Source: Ruegeria_C sp041537925
Lineage (GTDB): Bacteria; Pseudomonadota; Alphaproteobacteria; Rhodobacterales; Rhodobacteraceae
Direction: 5' to 3'
DNA length: 64,000 nucleotides
NCBI RefSeq assembly: GCF_041537925.1
Contig: NZ_JBGOSH010000003.1
Span: 62,001 to 126,000 of the forward strand
Both the position numbers and the translations under genes were made by a program. Positions 10,125 to 18,170 of this stretch are shown piece by piece; position 1 is the stretch's first letter, and every line of letters begins with the position of its first letter. A model generated the notes under the pieces. The model was not told the DNA's origin. It saw nothing but the letters and a program-made list of their open reading frames with translations, and searched no databases.

Positions 10125-12311
10125 ATGAGCGATTCCAAACGACGAAAGCCGCCTTTGGTTGCGGACAGGCGGTATTCGTCGGGAACCAAGCCGAAGCCAA
10201 AAAAGCGGGCCACCCCGAAGAAAAAGCCTGCGGCAAAGACCAGACGGAAACCGGCGCGGCGCAAGTCGCAGCGCACGGCGCGCAAGACACGTGGTGGTAT
10301 CATCGGGCTGTTTCAGCGGCTGTTTCGCTGGGTGTTCCGGCTGATCTGGGGCTTTACCTGGCGGGTCGGGCTGGTTGCCGGGCTGCTGATCGCCTTGGCG
10401 GTGGGCTATGTCTATACTACCCTGCCCGAGCCCAGCGCGCTGCTGGACGGGCGCGCGCGCGGTTCAGTTACGTTGCTGGACCAGGACGGGCGCGTCTTTG
10501 CCTGGCGTGGCGATCAGTTTGGCGGGGCGATCACCGCCGACACCGTCTCGCCCTATCTCAAAAACGCCGTTGTCGCGACCGAGGACAAGCGGTTCTACCG
10601 CCATTTCGGTGTCAGCCCGCGCGGCGTCGCCAGCGCGGTCAGCATCAACCTGCGCGAGGGGCGCGGCCCGCTTTCCGGCCATGGCGGATCAACGATCACC
10701 CAGCAGACCGCCAAGCTGCTGTGCCTTGGTGTGCCCTATGATCCAAAGGAGTGGGAATCGGAGACCGCCTATGAAAGCGATTGCCGTCAAGGCTCGCTCT
10801 GGCGCAAGGCCAAGGAAGCCATCTATGCAATGGCGATGGAGGCCAAGTATTCCAAGGATGAGGTGCTGACCATCTATCTGAACCGCGCCTTTCTGGGCGC
10901 CGGGGCGCGTGGGTTCGAGGCGGCCAGCCAGCGCTATTTCGGGAAATCCGCAGCCGAGGTCGACCCGGCCGAGGCGGCGATGCTGGCCGGGCTACTGGTG
11001 GCCCCCTCCCGCTATGCGCCCACCAACAACCTCAAACGCTCGCAAGAGCGCGCGCGGCTGATCGTGGGCCTGATGGAAAACCAGGGCTACCTGACCACGG
11101 CGCAGGCCAATGACGCCCGCAACAACCCCGCGCGCCTGTCCGAGGCCGCCGCCGCCCGCGCTGGTGGCTATTTCGCCGACTGGATCATGAGCGAACTACC
11201 CGGCTTTTTCGGGGGCAACACCACCGAAGACGTGATCATCCGCACCACGCTCGACCCGCGCATCCAGCGCTCGGCCGAAGAGGCGATGCAATTCGTGTTC
11301 CAGGAAAAGGTACGCGAAGGATCCAAGGCGCAGGCGGCCATCGTTGTCATGTCCGCCGATGGTGCTGTGCGCGCCATGGTGGGCGGGCGCGAAACCAAGG
11401 TGAACGGTGCCTTCAACCGCGCGACGCAGGCCAAGCGTCAGACCGGATCCTCGTTCAAGCCCTTTGTCTATGCCACCGCGCTGGAGCTGGGGTATTCACC
11501 GCTCGATACGGTGATGGACGAACCCTATTGCATGAACGTTCCCGGGTCAGGCCAATGGTGCCCCAAGAACTACACCCACAAGCATTATGGTCGGGTATCG
11601 TTGGCCCGGGCCCTCAGGGATTCGCTTAATGTGCCAGCGGTGAAGGTTTCCGAAATCGCCGGGCGCGACAAGGTTCGGCATGTGGCCAGCGAATTTGGCA
11701 TCGACAACGAGCTGGCTGATGGTCCGGCCTTGGCGCTGGGTGCGTCAGAAAGCACGTTGCTGGAAATGACCGGGGCATATGCCGGCATTCTCAATGGCGG
11801 CTCTTCGGTGACGCCCTATGGCATGGAAAAGCTGACCCTGCTGGGCGACAGTGAGTCGCTGATCGACAATACCGGCGGCATCGGTGAGCGGGTGATCCGC
11901 ACCGAGGCCGCACAGCAACTGATCTGGATGATGGAGAAAGTGGTTTCAGAAGGCACCGGAAAACGGGCGCAGCTGCCCGACCGCCAGGCCGCGGGCAAGA
12001 CCGGCACCACTCAGGCCGCGCGTGACGCCTGGTTCATCGGTTTCACCGCCGATTACGTGACAGGGGTCTGGATGGGCTATGACGACAACACGCCGCTTTC
12101 GGGTGTGACCGGAGGCGGCCTGCCCACCGAGATCTGGCGCGAGACAATGGTGCGCGTCAACGAAGGGATCGCGCCCAAACCGCTGCCCATGGCTGAACCA
12201 GTGCAACCCACCCGCGTGGCAGAGCCCAAGCGCAAGAAAAAGCGCAGCGGGGGGGGCCTCGGCAAGGCGGTGGACAAGTTGCTCAAGGATATCTTTGGCG
12301 GGAACAGATAA
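10125..12311 (+). CDS. class A penicillin-binding protein (1A family), bifunctional transglycosylase/transpeptidase
   Basis: A 728-residue peptidoglycan synthase. The first ~60 residues are extremely basic (KPKPKKRATPKKK and similar), followed by a membrane anchor (GLVAGLLIALAVGYVYTTL). The glycosyltransferase domain has ATEDKRFYRHFGV with the catalytic Glu, GGSTITQQ and AKYSKDEVLTIYLN. The transpeptidase domain has TGSSFKPFVY with the acylated Ser and Lys, SLN (RDSLNVPA) and KTGTTQAARDAWF. ATG 10125 (MSDSKRRKPP) is chosen; the longer open frame runs back through the antisense of glnK. It stands alone on the plus strand and ends in a strong hairpin. Confidence 0.94.
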   Translation: MSDSKRRKPPLVADRRYSSGTKPKPKKRATPKKKPAAKTRRKPARRKSQRTARKTRGGIIGLFQRLFRWVFRLIWGFTWRVGLVAGLLIALAVGYVYTTLPEPSALLDGRARGSVTLLDQDGRVFAWRGDQFGGAITADTVSPYLKNAVVATEDKRFYRHFGVSPRGVASAVSINLREGRGPLSGHGGSTITQQTAKLLCLGVPYDPKEWESETAYESDCRQGSLWRKAKEAIYAMAMEAKYSKDEVLTIYLNRAFLGAGARGFEAASQRYFGKSAAEVDPAEAAMLAGLLVAPSRYAPTNNLKRSQERARLIVGLMENQGYLTTAQANDARNNPARLSEAAAARAGGYFADWIMSELPGFFGGNTTEDVIIRTTLDPRIQRSAEEAMQFVFQEKVREGSKAQAAIVVMSADGAVRAMVGGRETKVNGAFNRATQAKRQTGSSFKPFVYATALELGYSPLDTVMDEPYCMNVPGSGQWCPKNYTHKHYGRVSLARALRDSLNVPAVKVSEIAGRDKVRHVASEFGIDNELADGPALALGASESTLLEMTGAYAGILNGGSSVTPYGMEKLTLLGDSESLIDNTGGIGERVIRTEAAQQLIWMMEKVVSEGTGKRAQLPDRQAAGKTGTTQAARDAWFIGFTADYVTGVWMGYDDNTPLSGVTGGGLPTEIWRETMVRVNEGIAPKPLPMAEPVQPTRVAEPKRKKKRSGGGLGKAVDKLLKDIFGGNR

Positions 12312-12332
12312 GGCCCCGCACCTGCGGGGCCT
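12311..12332. terminator. hairpin between convergent penicillin-binding protein and mlaC genes
   Basis: A perfect 9-bp stem AGGCCCCGC/GCGGGGCCT with a 4-base loop, starting on the last base of the stop codon. Likely bidirectional; there is no long T-run. Confidence 0.65.
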
Positions 12333-12350
12333 GCTCCGACATCAGCCATC

Positions 12351-12959
12351 TTATCCGGCGCTGGGCAGATCCTTGATCAACTGGTTCAGGTTGCCCTTGC
12401 GCTGGTCCAGCATCGCGCCGATTTCGGTGCGCTCGGTCAGCAGCAGGTTCACGCCTTCGATGAACATGTTGAAGAACTTTTCCTTGCCGGACTTGTCCGA
12501 AACCAGGAACGTGACCTCAAACGGCGCCTGCCCCTGCAGATAGGCGGTGCTTCTGATCTCGTACCCAGCCTTGATTTTACGGGTGGATTTCACCTCGACC
12601 CGCCCACCGACAAATTCGCGGAAACGGCGACCGTATTTGCGCGAGATATATCCCTGAAACGCCTTGGTGAATGACCGCATCTGCGATCTGGAGGCCGAAC
12701 GCGCATCCGGACCCAGCGCATAGCGGGCCATGATCGGCACATCGGCATACCGTACGAAGATGCGTTCGAAATCCTTGATCATCGAGTTTTCGGATTTTCC
12801 CGAGGCAATGACCTGGTTGATATTGGCCACCACCTCATCGACCAGCGCACGGGCGCTTTGTTCGGTCAGCGCCAAGGCGGGCATCGGCACCAGGGCGGTA
12901 CCAACACCAGCCAAGGCGGTCATCACAAAAGAACGGCGGGAAATCGTATTACTGCGCAT
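12351..12959 (-). CDS. mlaC: MlaC-family periplasmic phospholipid-binding protein
   Basis: A 202-residue member of the MlaC/toluene-tolerance Ttg2D family, which ferries phospholipids between the outer-membrane MlaA complex and the inner-membrane ABC transporter. It starts MRSNTISRRSFVMTAL, a twin-Arg-like signal ending near PALALTEQ. The body has FVRYADVPIMARYALG, FTKAFQGYISRKYG and FNMFIEGVNLLLTERTEIG, matching the family. The start at 12959 overlaps the mlaA end by 11 bases and has GAGG upstream. The MlaFED transporter genes are not in the window, so this is a split Mla locus. Confidence 0.88.
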   Translation of the reverse strand: MRSNTISRRSFVMTALAGVGTALVPMPALALTEQSARALVDEVVANINQVIASGKSENSMIKDFERIFVRYADVPIMARYALGPDARSASRSQMRSFTKAFQGYISRKYGRRFREFVGGRVEVKSTRKIKAGYEIRSTAYLQGQAPFEVTFLVSDKSGKEKFFNMFIEGVNLLLTERTEIGAMLDQRKGNLNQLIKDLPSAG

Positions 12960-13761
12960 AGGGGTCCTCATAAGGGTCGTCATACACGTCCGTCCCTGTG
13001 TCAAACTCGGCATAGGGATCGGCATAAAGATCTAACGTAGAACCGCTGCCGCTATTCGCAAGCTCGAACCTGCGATTTTGCAGATAGATCAGGCGGGCCT
13101 GCGCATAGCTGTCGGCGCTGCCGTAAAGGATCGAATCGACCGTATCCGAAAAGTTGCCGCGATCGCCCATGCGACGCAGGACCTCGGCATAGACGCCGAT
13201 GTTTTCGACCGGCCGCACGATGCCGAAGCCCAGCGGGTTGGTGATGGCATTGGTGACAACGCCCACCGCGTCCCGGGTCGTGCTGGGGCCATAGAGCGGC
13301 AGTTCGACATAGGCCCCCTCGCCAAAGCCCCAGACATGCAGGGTCTCGCCGAAATTGGTATCGACGCGCGGAATTTGCAGCTCGGAGGCGGGATCGAAGA
13401 AGCCCGCCAGCCCATAGGTCGTGTTCAGCAGGAACCGTCCGGCGGCGATACCAGCCTCGCGCGGATTGCCTTGTAGCAGGTAATCCAGCGTCTGGCCGGG
13501 ATAGGACAGGTTTTCCGCAAAATTGCTGAAGCCGGTTACAACCGGTGCCGGTACGATCGTGACATAGCCCTTGGACGCCGGGCGGAAAATGGCCTTGTCC
13601 ACGCCCCGATTAAACGAATGGATCGAGCGGTTGGTGTTCTCATACGGGTCAAAAATCTCGCCGCGCGCACGCTGTTCTGGCGTTTGGGTGGCGCAGGCTG
13701 ACACCAATAAGGCCAGCATCAGCGCGCAAAGCAGCCGACAGGAAGAAGACAGGTAACGCAT
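12949..13761 (-). CDS. mlaA: MlaA/VacJ-family outer-membrane lipoprotein
   Basis: A 270-residue lipoprotein of the VacJ/MlaA family, which removes mislocalised phospholipids from the outer leaflet of the outer membrane. ATG 13761 gives a lipoprotein signal (LLCALMLALLVSAC) with the lipidated Cys. DPYENTNRSIHSFNRGVD, then NFAENLSYPG and GRFLLNTTYGLAGFFDPA are the VacJ blocks. The tail is acidic and rich in Asp-Pro-Tyr repeats (ADPYAEFD, YDDPYEDPY), an unusual extension. It forms an operon with mlaC. A longer open frame upstream to 14076 has no lipobox in the right place and is not used. Confidence 0.92.
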   Translation of the reverse strand: MRYLSSSCRLLCALMLALLVSACATQTPEQRARGEIFDPYENTNRSIHSFNRGVDKAIFRPASKGYVTIVPAPVVTGFSNFAENLSYPGQTLDYLLQGNPREAGIAAGRFLLNTTYGLAGFFDPASELQIPRVDTNFGETLHVWGFGEGAYVELPLYGPSTTRDAVGVVTNAITNPLGFGIVRPVENIGVYAEVLRRMGDRGNFSDTVDSILYGSADSYAQARLIYLQNRRFELANSGSGSTLDLYADPYAEFDTGTDVYDDPYEDPYAQ

Positions 13762-14038
13762 TTTGGTCTTGGTCCGCTCGAATGGTTTCCGTGATTTTAT
13801 TAGCGAATGAAACGCAGGCCCACAAATGGGCCTTTCGGGCTTACATAGGTGATGTGGCGAGAATTTGAAACCGAATTGCCGAAATCGTGCGCGCAGGCCT
13901 CTGCTGGCCGGGCAATACCGCCTGTTCCCGGCATGTCGCGCGCGATTTCCCGCGTGCCAACGTGGTTTTTCGGGCTTCCCCCGGTGCCGCTTCACCGCTA
14001 GCGTCCGGCCAAGCCCCGCAACAGGAGGAACACGGGTC
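13762..14038. other. intergenic region between divergent mlaA and ridA
   Basis: About 277 bases expected to contain both divergent promoters. A clear AGGAGG ribosome site for ridA lies just before its start. No gene or strong structure was recognised. Confidence 0.5.
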
Positions 14039-14497
14039 ATGAGTTTCAGTGCAAAGCTGCAAAGCCTTGGTGTCACCCTGCCGGACGCACCCGCACCGGC
14101 GGCAAATTATGTGCCTTTCGTGAAAGTCGGCAACATTGTCTATGTCTCGGGCCAGGTCTCGATGAACGCGGATGGCATGATCACCGGCAAGCTGGGCGAC
14201 GATATGGACGTCGCGGCGGGCGCCGCGGCGGCTCGTGTCTGCGCGATCAATCTGCTGGCTCAGGTCAAGGCGGCTTGTGAGGGCGATATTGACCGGCTGG
14301 TACGAGTGATCAAGCTGACCGGCTTTGTGAACTCAACTGCGGATTTCGGTGACCAGCCCAAGGTCATCAACGGTGCCTCGGATTTCATGGCCGAAGCATT
14401 GGGCGAGGCAGGCCGCCATTCGCGGTCGGCAGTCAGCGCCGCCTCTCTGCCCTTCGGCGTTGCGGTCGAAATCGAAGGCATCTTCGAGGTCAGCTGA
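14039..14497 (+). CDS. RidA-family (YjgF/YER057c/UK114) protein
   Basis: A 152-residue RidA-superfamily protein, of the longer YjgF-like type that starts MSFSAKLQSLGVTLP. GNIVYVSGQVSMNADGMI, then GFVNSTADFGDQPKVINGAS and GEAGRHSRSAVSAASLP are family blocks; the Arg that binds carboxylates in RidA is in HSRSAV. The classic members hydrolyse reactive enamines and imines from PLP enzymes, but this subgroup is often uncharacterised. The stop overlaps the next ATG by one base (TGATG), so it is coupled to the glycerophosphodiesterase gene. Confidence 0.9.
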   Translation: MSFSAKLQSLGVTLPDAPAPAANYVPFVKVGNIVYVSGQVSMNADGMITGKLGDDMDVAAGAAAARVCAINLLAQVKAACEGDIDRLVRVIKLTGFVNSTADFGDQPKVINGASDFMAEALGEAGRHSRSAVSAASLPFGVAVEIEGIFEVS

Positions 14498-15267
14498 TGC
14501 GCCCCGATCTGCCCGCCGTCTTTCTGAACGCCCCGATCACCCACCGGGCGCTGCACGACGTCAGTCAGGGCCGCCCGGAAAACAGCCGGGCTGCCATACG
14601 GGCCGCAATCACCGCCAGCTACGGGATCGAGATCGATCTGCAACTTTCCCGCGACGATCAGGCGGTGGTGTTTCACGATTACGAACTGGCGCGCCTTGCG
14701 GGCCAGCCCGGCGTGATCCGGTCGCTGGTCGCGGCAGAGGCCAGCGCGATGCCGCTCCTGCATGGGGACGGCGAAGGGATACCGGGCCTGTCCGAGGTGC
14801 TGGAACTGGTGGCGGGCCAAGTGCCGCTGCTGATCGAGTTGAAGGATCAGGATGGTGGCATGGGACCCAATATCGGCCCATTGGAACAGGCTACGGCGCA
14901 GGAGCTGGCCAGCTATTCCGGGCCGGTGGCGGTAATGTCCTTCAATCCACATAGCGTGGCCGAGATGGCGCGACTAGCCCCCGGCATCGCGCGCGGTCTG
15001 GTCACCAGTTCCTATGGTCCCGAAGACTGGCCGCTGTCTGCGACCACCCGCGACCACCTGCGTGAGATTCCCGATTTCGACGCGGTTCAGGCCAGCTTCA
15101 TCAGTCACGAGGCCGGAGATTTGGACCGCCCCCGCGTTGCGGAGTTGAAGGCGCAGGGCGTGCCGATTCTGTGCTGGACCATTCGCAGCCAAGCACAAGA
15201 GGCGAAAGCCCGCGAGGTGGCCGACAATGTGACGTTCGAAGGGTATCTGGCCGCACATCCGGGTTGA
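14497..15267 (+). CDS. glycerophosphodiester phosphodiesterase family protein
   Basis: A 256-residue GDPD-fold protein. THRALHDVSQGRPENS near residue 15 corresponds to the family HRG...PENT block, and GIEIDLQLSRDD with VVFHDYEL gives the metal-binding Glu-x-Asp and the catalytic His-Asp. LLIELKDQ supplies a further metal ligand. QAQEAKAREVADNVTFEGYLA is close to the usual C-terminal part. It probably hydrolyses glycerophosphodiesters to sn-glycerol 3-phosphate; no signal peptide is seen, so it should be cytoplasmic. It is the second gene of a four-gene operon with ridA, a FemAB-like gene and a pterin dehydratase. Confidence 0.9.
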   Translation: MRPDLPAVFLNAPITHRALHDVSQGRPENSRAAIRAAITASYGIEIDLQLSRDDQAVVFHDYELARLAGQPGVIRSLVAAEASAMPLLHGDGEGIPGLSEVLELVAGQVPLLIELKDQDGGMGPNIGPLEQATAQELASYSGPVAVMSFNPHSVAEMARLAPGIARGLVTSSYGPEDWPLSATTRDHLREIPDFDAVQASFISHEAGDLDRPRVAELKAQGVPILCWTIRSQAQEAKAREVADNVTFEGYLAAHPG

Positions 15268-15313
15268 ACCACGCCACGCGGGACACAGATAGACACCAAG
15301 GTGCGGAGGACGG

Positions 15314-16501
15314 ATGGATCAGGCGCAGGTCGAAGCTCGGGTTCTTGGATCCCTGTCGCAGGTGACGGCAGCGGAGTGGGATGCGTGCGCCTGCCCTGAG
15401 GTCTCGGATGGTGGCCGACCCTATGACCCATTCACCACCCACAGGTTCCTGTCGGCGTTGGAAGACAGTGGATCGGTGGGTCCGGGCACCGGCTGGCAGC
15501 CGCAATACCTGACCGTCCATCTCGACGGGCAGATGGTTGCGGCGGCGCCCATGTATGCCAAATCACACAGTCAAGGCGAGTATATCTTCGACCACAACTG
15601 GGCCCATGCCTATGAACACGCAGGCGGGCGCTATTATCCGAAACTGCAGATCGCCGCGCCCTTCACACCTGCCACCGGCCGCCGCTTTCTGACCCGGCCT
15701 GGATATGAAACGATCGGTATCTCGGCACTTATCCAGGGCGCAGTGCAGCTTGCGTCGGAAAACGAGATCTCGTCCCTGCACATCACCTTCTGCGCCGAGG
15801 CCGAAGCAGAGGCGGGCACGCAAATGGGCCTCATGCATCGCACGACACAACAATTTCACTGGCTCAATGACAACTACGCCGATTTCGACGGGTTTCTGGC
15901 CGCACTGTCCTCGCGCAAACGTAAAAATCTGCGCAAGGAACGGATGCAGGCGCAAAGGTTTGGCGGCGAGATCCGTACTTATTCCGGGACGGAACTGAGA
16001 CCGGGTCATTGGGACGCGTTCTGGACCTTCTATCAGGATACCGGAGCACGAAAGTGGGGCGCTCCCTATCTGACCCGGCACTTCTTCGATCTGGCGCAGC
16101 AGACCATGGCCGGGGATATGGCGCTGGTCTTTGCGGAACGCGACGGGGTGCCCATCGCGGGAGCGCTAAATTTCATCGGGCGCGAGACACTCTATGGTCG
16201 CTATTGGGGCTGCATCGAACATCATCCGTGCCTCCACTTTGAGTTGTGCTATTATCAGGCCATCGATCTGGCGATTGCCCAGGGCCTGAAACGGGTCGAG
16301 GCCGGAGCGCAGGGCGATCACAAGCTGGCGCGCGGCTACCTTCCGACGCAGACCCACTCGCTGCACTGGGTCGGCGACCCAAATTTCGCCGATGCCATCG
16401 CGCGCTATCTCGATGCCGAGCGGGACGCGATCACAGATGAGATAGAACTGCTGACCGAATATGGCCCATTCAGAAAACCAGATGTGGAGGAACAGCAATG
16501 A
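15314..16501 (+). CDS. FemAB-like / GNAT-fold acyltransferase (peptidogalycan biosynthesis-type)
   Basis: A 395-residue protein of the broad FemAB-like family formerly DUF482. HWLNDNYADFDGFLAALSSRKRKNLRKER (here split: HWLNDNYADFD then SSRKRKNLRKER) is the hallmark stretch, and FIGRETLYGRYWG and GLKRVEAGAQGDHKLARGY are further conserved blocks. Two GNAT-type lobes probably transfer an acyl or aminoacyl group; the substrate is not known. The start has GGAGG seven bases upstream. Its stop overlaps the next ATG by four bases (ATGA), coupling it to the pterin dehydratase gene. Confidence 0.88.
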   Translation: MDQAQVEARVLGSLSQVTAAEWDACACPEVSDGGRPYDPFTTHRFLSALEDSGSVGPGTGWQPQYLTVHLDGQMVAAAPMYAKSHSQGEYIFDHNWAHAYEHAGGRYYPKLQIAAPFTPATGRRFLTRPGYETIGISALIQGAVQLASENEISSLHITFCAEAEAEAGTQMGLMHRTTQQFHWLNDNYADFDGFLAALSSRKRKNLRKERMQAQRFGGEIRTYSGTELRPGHWDAFWTFYQDTGARKWGAPYLTRHFFDLAQQTMAGDMALVFAERDGVPIAGALNFIGRETLYGRYWGCIEHHPCLHFELCYYQAIDLAIAQGLKRVEAGAQGDHKLARGYLPTQTHSLHWVGDPNFADAIARYLDAERDAITDEIELLTEYGPFRKPDVEEQQ

Positions 16502-16791
16502 CAGAACGCCTGAGCGACGAAACACGCGGCCCTCTGCTGCAGCCGCTGTTCGACAATGGATGGGCGCTGATCGAGGATCGCGACGCCATCACCAAAACCT
16601 TCATCTTCGACAATTTCGTTGAGGCCTTCGGCTGGATGACCAAGGCGGCGATCTGGGCCGAAAAATGGAATCATCACCCCGAATGGCGCAATGTCTACAA
16701 AACGGTCGACGTGGTGTTGACTACCCATGACGTTGACGGGCTTTCATCACTGGACGCCAAGCTGGCCCGCAAGATGGATTCGCTGATCTGA
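16498..16791 (+). CDS. phhB: 4a-hydroxytetrahydrobiopterin dehydratase (pterin-4a-carbinolamine dehydratase)
   Basis: A 97-residue PCD/DCoH protein. The active-site block EKWNHHPEWRNVYKTVDV contains the two His and the Pro of the family signature, and LTTHDVDGLSSLDAKLA supplies the third His. It dehydrates the 4a-carbinolamine left by aromatic amino acid hydroxylases. No phenylalanine hydroxylase gene is in the window, and many bacteria use this family in pterin/molybdopterin metabolism instead. It is the last gene of the ridA operon and is followed by a hairpin. Confidence 0.93.
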   Translation: MTERLSDETRGPLLQPLFDNGWALIEDRDAITKTFIFDNFVEAFGWMTKAAIWAEKWNHHPEWRNVYKTVDVVLTTHDVDGLSSLDAKLARKMDSLI

Positions 16792-16812
16792 GATAGCCGC
16801 AAGGTAAAATAA

Positions 16813-16836
16813 ACCGGGCGCTGGTCTGCGCCCGGT
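16813..16836. terminator. hairpin terminator between convergent phhB and EF-hand genes
   Basis: A perfect 9-bp stem ACCGGGCGC/GCGCCCGGT with a 6-base loop, between convergent genes. No long T-run, so the role is inferred from position and stem strength. Confidence 0.65.
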
Positions 16837-16859
16837 CTGAATTATCTTCAGCGTCGGGA

Positions 16860-17210
16860 TCAGTTCAACTGCCCGTCGCCATCCTTGTCCGCCTCGTTGA
16901 AATCCTTGGCCATCTGTTCTGACAGCTCGGATTTCGTAACCTTGCCGTCGCCATTGGCATCGGTGCCGGACATATGTTCGCCCGCACCCGCTGCAGTTAG
17001 TTCCGCCGCGCTCAGGCTGCCGTTCTTGTTGGTATCAATCTGGTCGAAAGAGTAGTTGGAGAACTCCTGATACTCTGGGCCGGATACCATCCCGTCCCCA
17101 TTCTTGTCGATGGCGGCAAGGCTGGCCTCGCCGATCTCGGGTGTCTGGGCGGATGCAACCCCGGCCAGGCCCAACGCGATGCCAGTCAGAAAGACTTTGC
17201 TTATTGTCAT
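16860..17210 (-). CDS. secreted EF-hand calcium-binding protein
   Basis: A 116-residue exported protein. The start at 17210, with AGGAGG just upstream, gives a signal peptide (VFLTGIALGLAGVASAQT). Four EF-hand-like loops follow: DKNGDGMVSGPE, DTNKNGSLSAAE, DANGDGKVTKSE and DKDGDGQLN, the last truncated at the C-terminus. Such proteins bind Ca2+ in the periplasm. It is followed on the same strand, in transcription order, by nothing before the hairpin; the glycine-zipper lipoprotein gene lies 14 bases upstream, so they may form an operon. Confidence 0.88.
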   Translation of the reverse strand: MTISKVFLTGIALGLAGVASAQTPEIGEASLAAIDKNGDGMVSGPEYQEFSNYSFDQIDTNKNGSLSAAELTAAGAGEHMSGTDANGDGKVTKSELSEQMAKDFNEADKDGDGQLN

Positions 17211-17223
17211 GTTCCTGTCCTCC

Positions 17224-17472
17224 TTATCCACAAGCATAGCGGTTGCCCGCCACGGCACCTGTGCCAGCGCCCGCTGCGGTCAGGATGGTCTGACCCGTCC
17301 CACCGCCGAATTGACTGCCGATGGCCCCGCCAATCAGCGCGCCGCCAAGCGAGCCGCTGAGACAGGCAATTTCGTGTTCCCGTTGCCGCTGCTGCTCGGG
17401 CGTTGCCGCAGGTCCGCAGGCCTGCAATACGCCCATCGCGAGCATTGAAAAAATTGCCAGCGTTCGATTCAT
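17224..17472 (-). CDS. small glycine-zipper lipoprotein
   Basis: An 82-residue protein. ATG 17472 gives a lipoprotein signal with lipobox MGVLQAC. The mature part has GGALIGGAIGSQFGGGTGQ followed by TAAGAGTGAVAGNRYACG, a glycine-zipper hairpin of the type found in envelope proteins such as SlyB/OsmB relatives. It lies between the peroxiredoxin and EF-hand genes on the same strand. The function is unknown; it probably inserts in the outer membrane. Confidence 0.82.
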   Translation of the reverse strand: MNRTLAIFSMLAMGVLQACGPAATPEQQRQREHEIACLSGSLGGALIGGAIGSQFGGGTGQTILTAAGAGTGAVAGNRYACG

Positions 17473-17544
17473 GTCATTTGACCTCCAGTGCTGATGCCCA
17501 GAGAACAGCCCTTTTGCCCGACTGGCAAGCTGATTGAGGGCAAA

Positions 17545-17564
17545 CAGGGGTGTTTTCACCCCTG
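17545..17564 (-). terminator. hairpin downstream of the peroxiredoxin gene
   Basis: Perfect stem CAGGGGTG/CACCCCTG with a 4-base loop, 24 bases past the peroxiredoxin stop, followed on the minus strand by TTT. Likely a terminator or attenuator ahead of the lipoprotein gene. Confidence 0.6.
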
Positions 17565-17587
17565 CCCCTAAAAAATTAATCTGGCAC

Positions 17588-18073
17588 TTACATCTCGTCC
17601 AGAAGCGCCTCGCCGGCCGAGGTTTCGCATACGCCCGGATTGTCCTCGACATTCAGTGCCACGACCTTGCCGTCATCGACCAGCATCGCATAGCGCTTGG
17701 ACCGCGCGATAAGCCCGGCGGGCGGCGCGTCAAAGCGCATGCCGATCGCATCGGTAAAGGCACATTCGGCATCCGCAAGCATGGTCAGGCCCGCCTCGGA
17801 CGCGCCGGTCGCCTGACCCCAGGCATGCATCACGAACGGGTCGTTCACCGACACGCAGATGATCTCGTCGACACCCTTCTCGTCGAAGGCCGCTTTGGTG
17901 CGCATGAAGCTGGGCACATGCGCCGAGCTGCAGGTCGGCGTATAGGCGCCGGGTACCGCAAAAACCACGACCTTGCGCCCGTTGATCTTGTCGGACATGG
18001 CCACCGCCTCGGGCCCTTCGGCCCCGATCCGGGTCATGGTTGCGTCGGGCAGGGTGTCACCAACTGAAATCAT
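17588..18073 (-). CDS. peroxiredoxin (Prx5 type)
   Basis: A 161-residue thiol peroxidase. PGAYTPTCSSAH contains the PxxxTxxC motif with peroxidatic Cys48, and the loop before it, KVVVFAVPG, is typical. SKRYAMLVDDGKVVALNVED leads to Cys149, the possible resolving Cys of atypical two-Cys Prx5 proteins. It should reduce H2O2 or organic peroxides using glutathione/glutaredoxin or thioredoxin. It is divergent from a flavoprotein reductase gene 97 bases away. No glutaredoxin domain is fused, unlike some family members. Confidence 0.93.
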   Translation of the reverse strand: MISVGDTLPDATMTRIGAEGPEAVAMSDKINGRKVVVFAVPGAYTPTCSSAHVPSFMRTKAAFDEKGVDEIICVSVNDPFVMHAWGQATGASEAGLTMLADAECAFTDAIGMRFDAPPAGLIARSKRYAMLVDDGKVVALNVEDNPGVCETSAGEALLDEM

Positions 18074-18170
18074 CGTGCTTTTCCTTTTGGTTGGATTTGC
18101 GGAACGTCGCTTGCTTGCATATAGCTGGACGCAAGAGTGATACCATCATAAACGGATCGGACGAGGGAAA

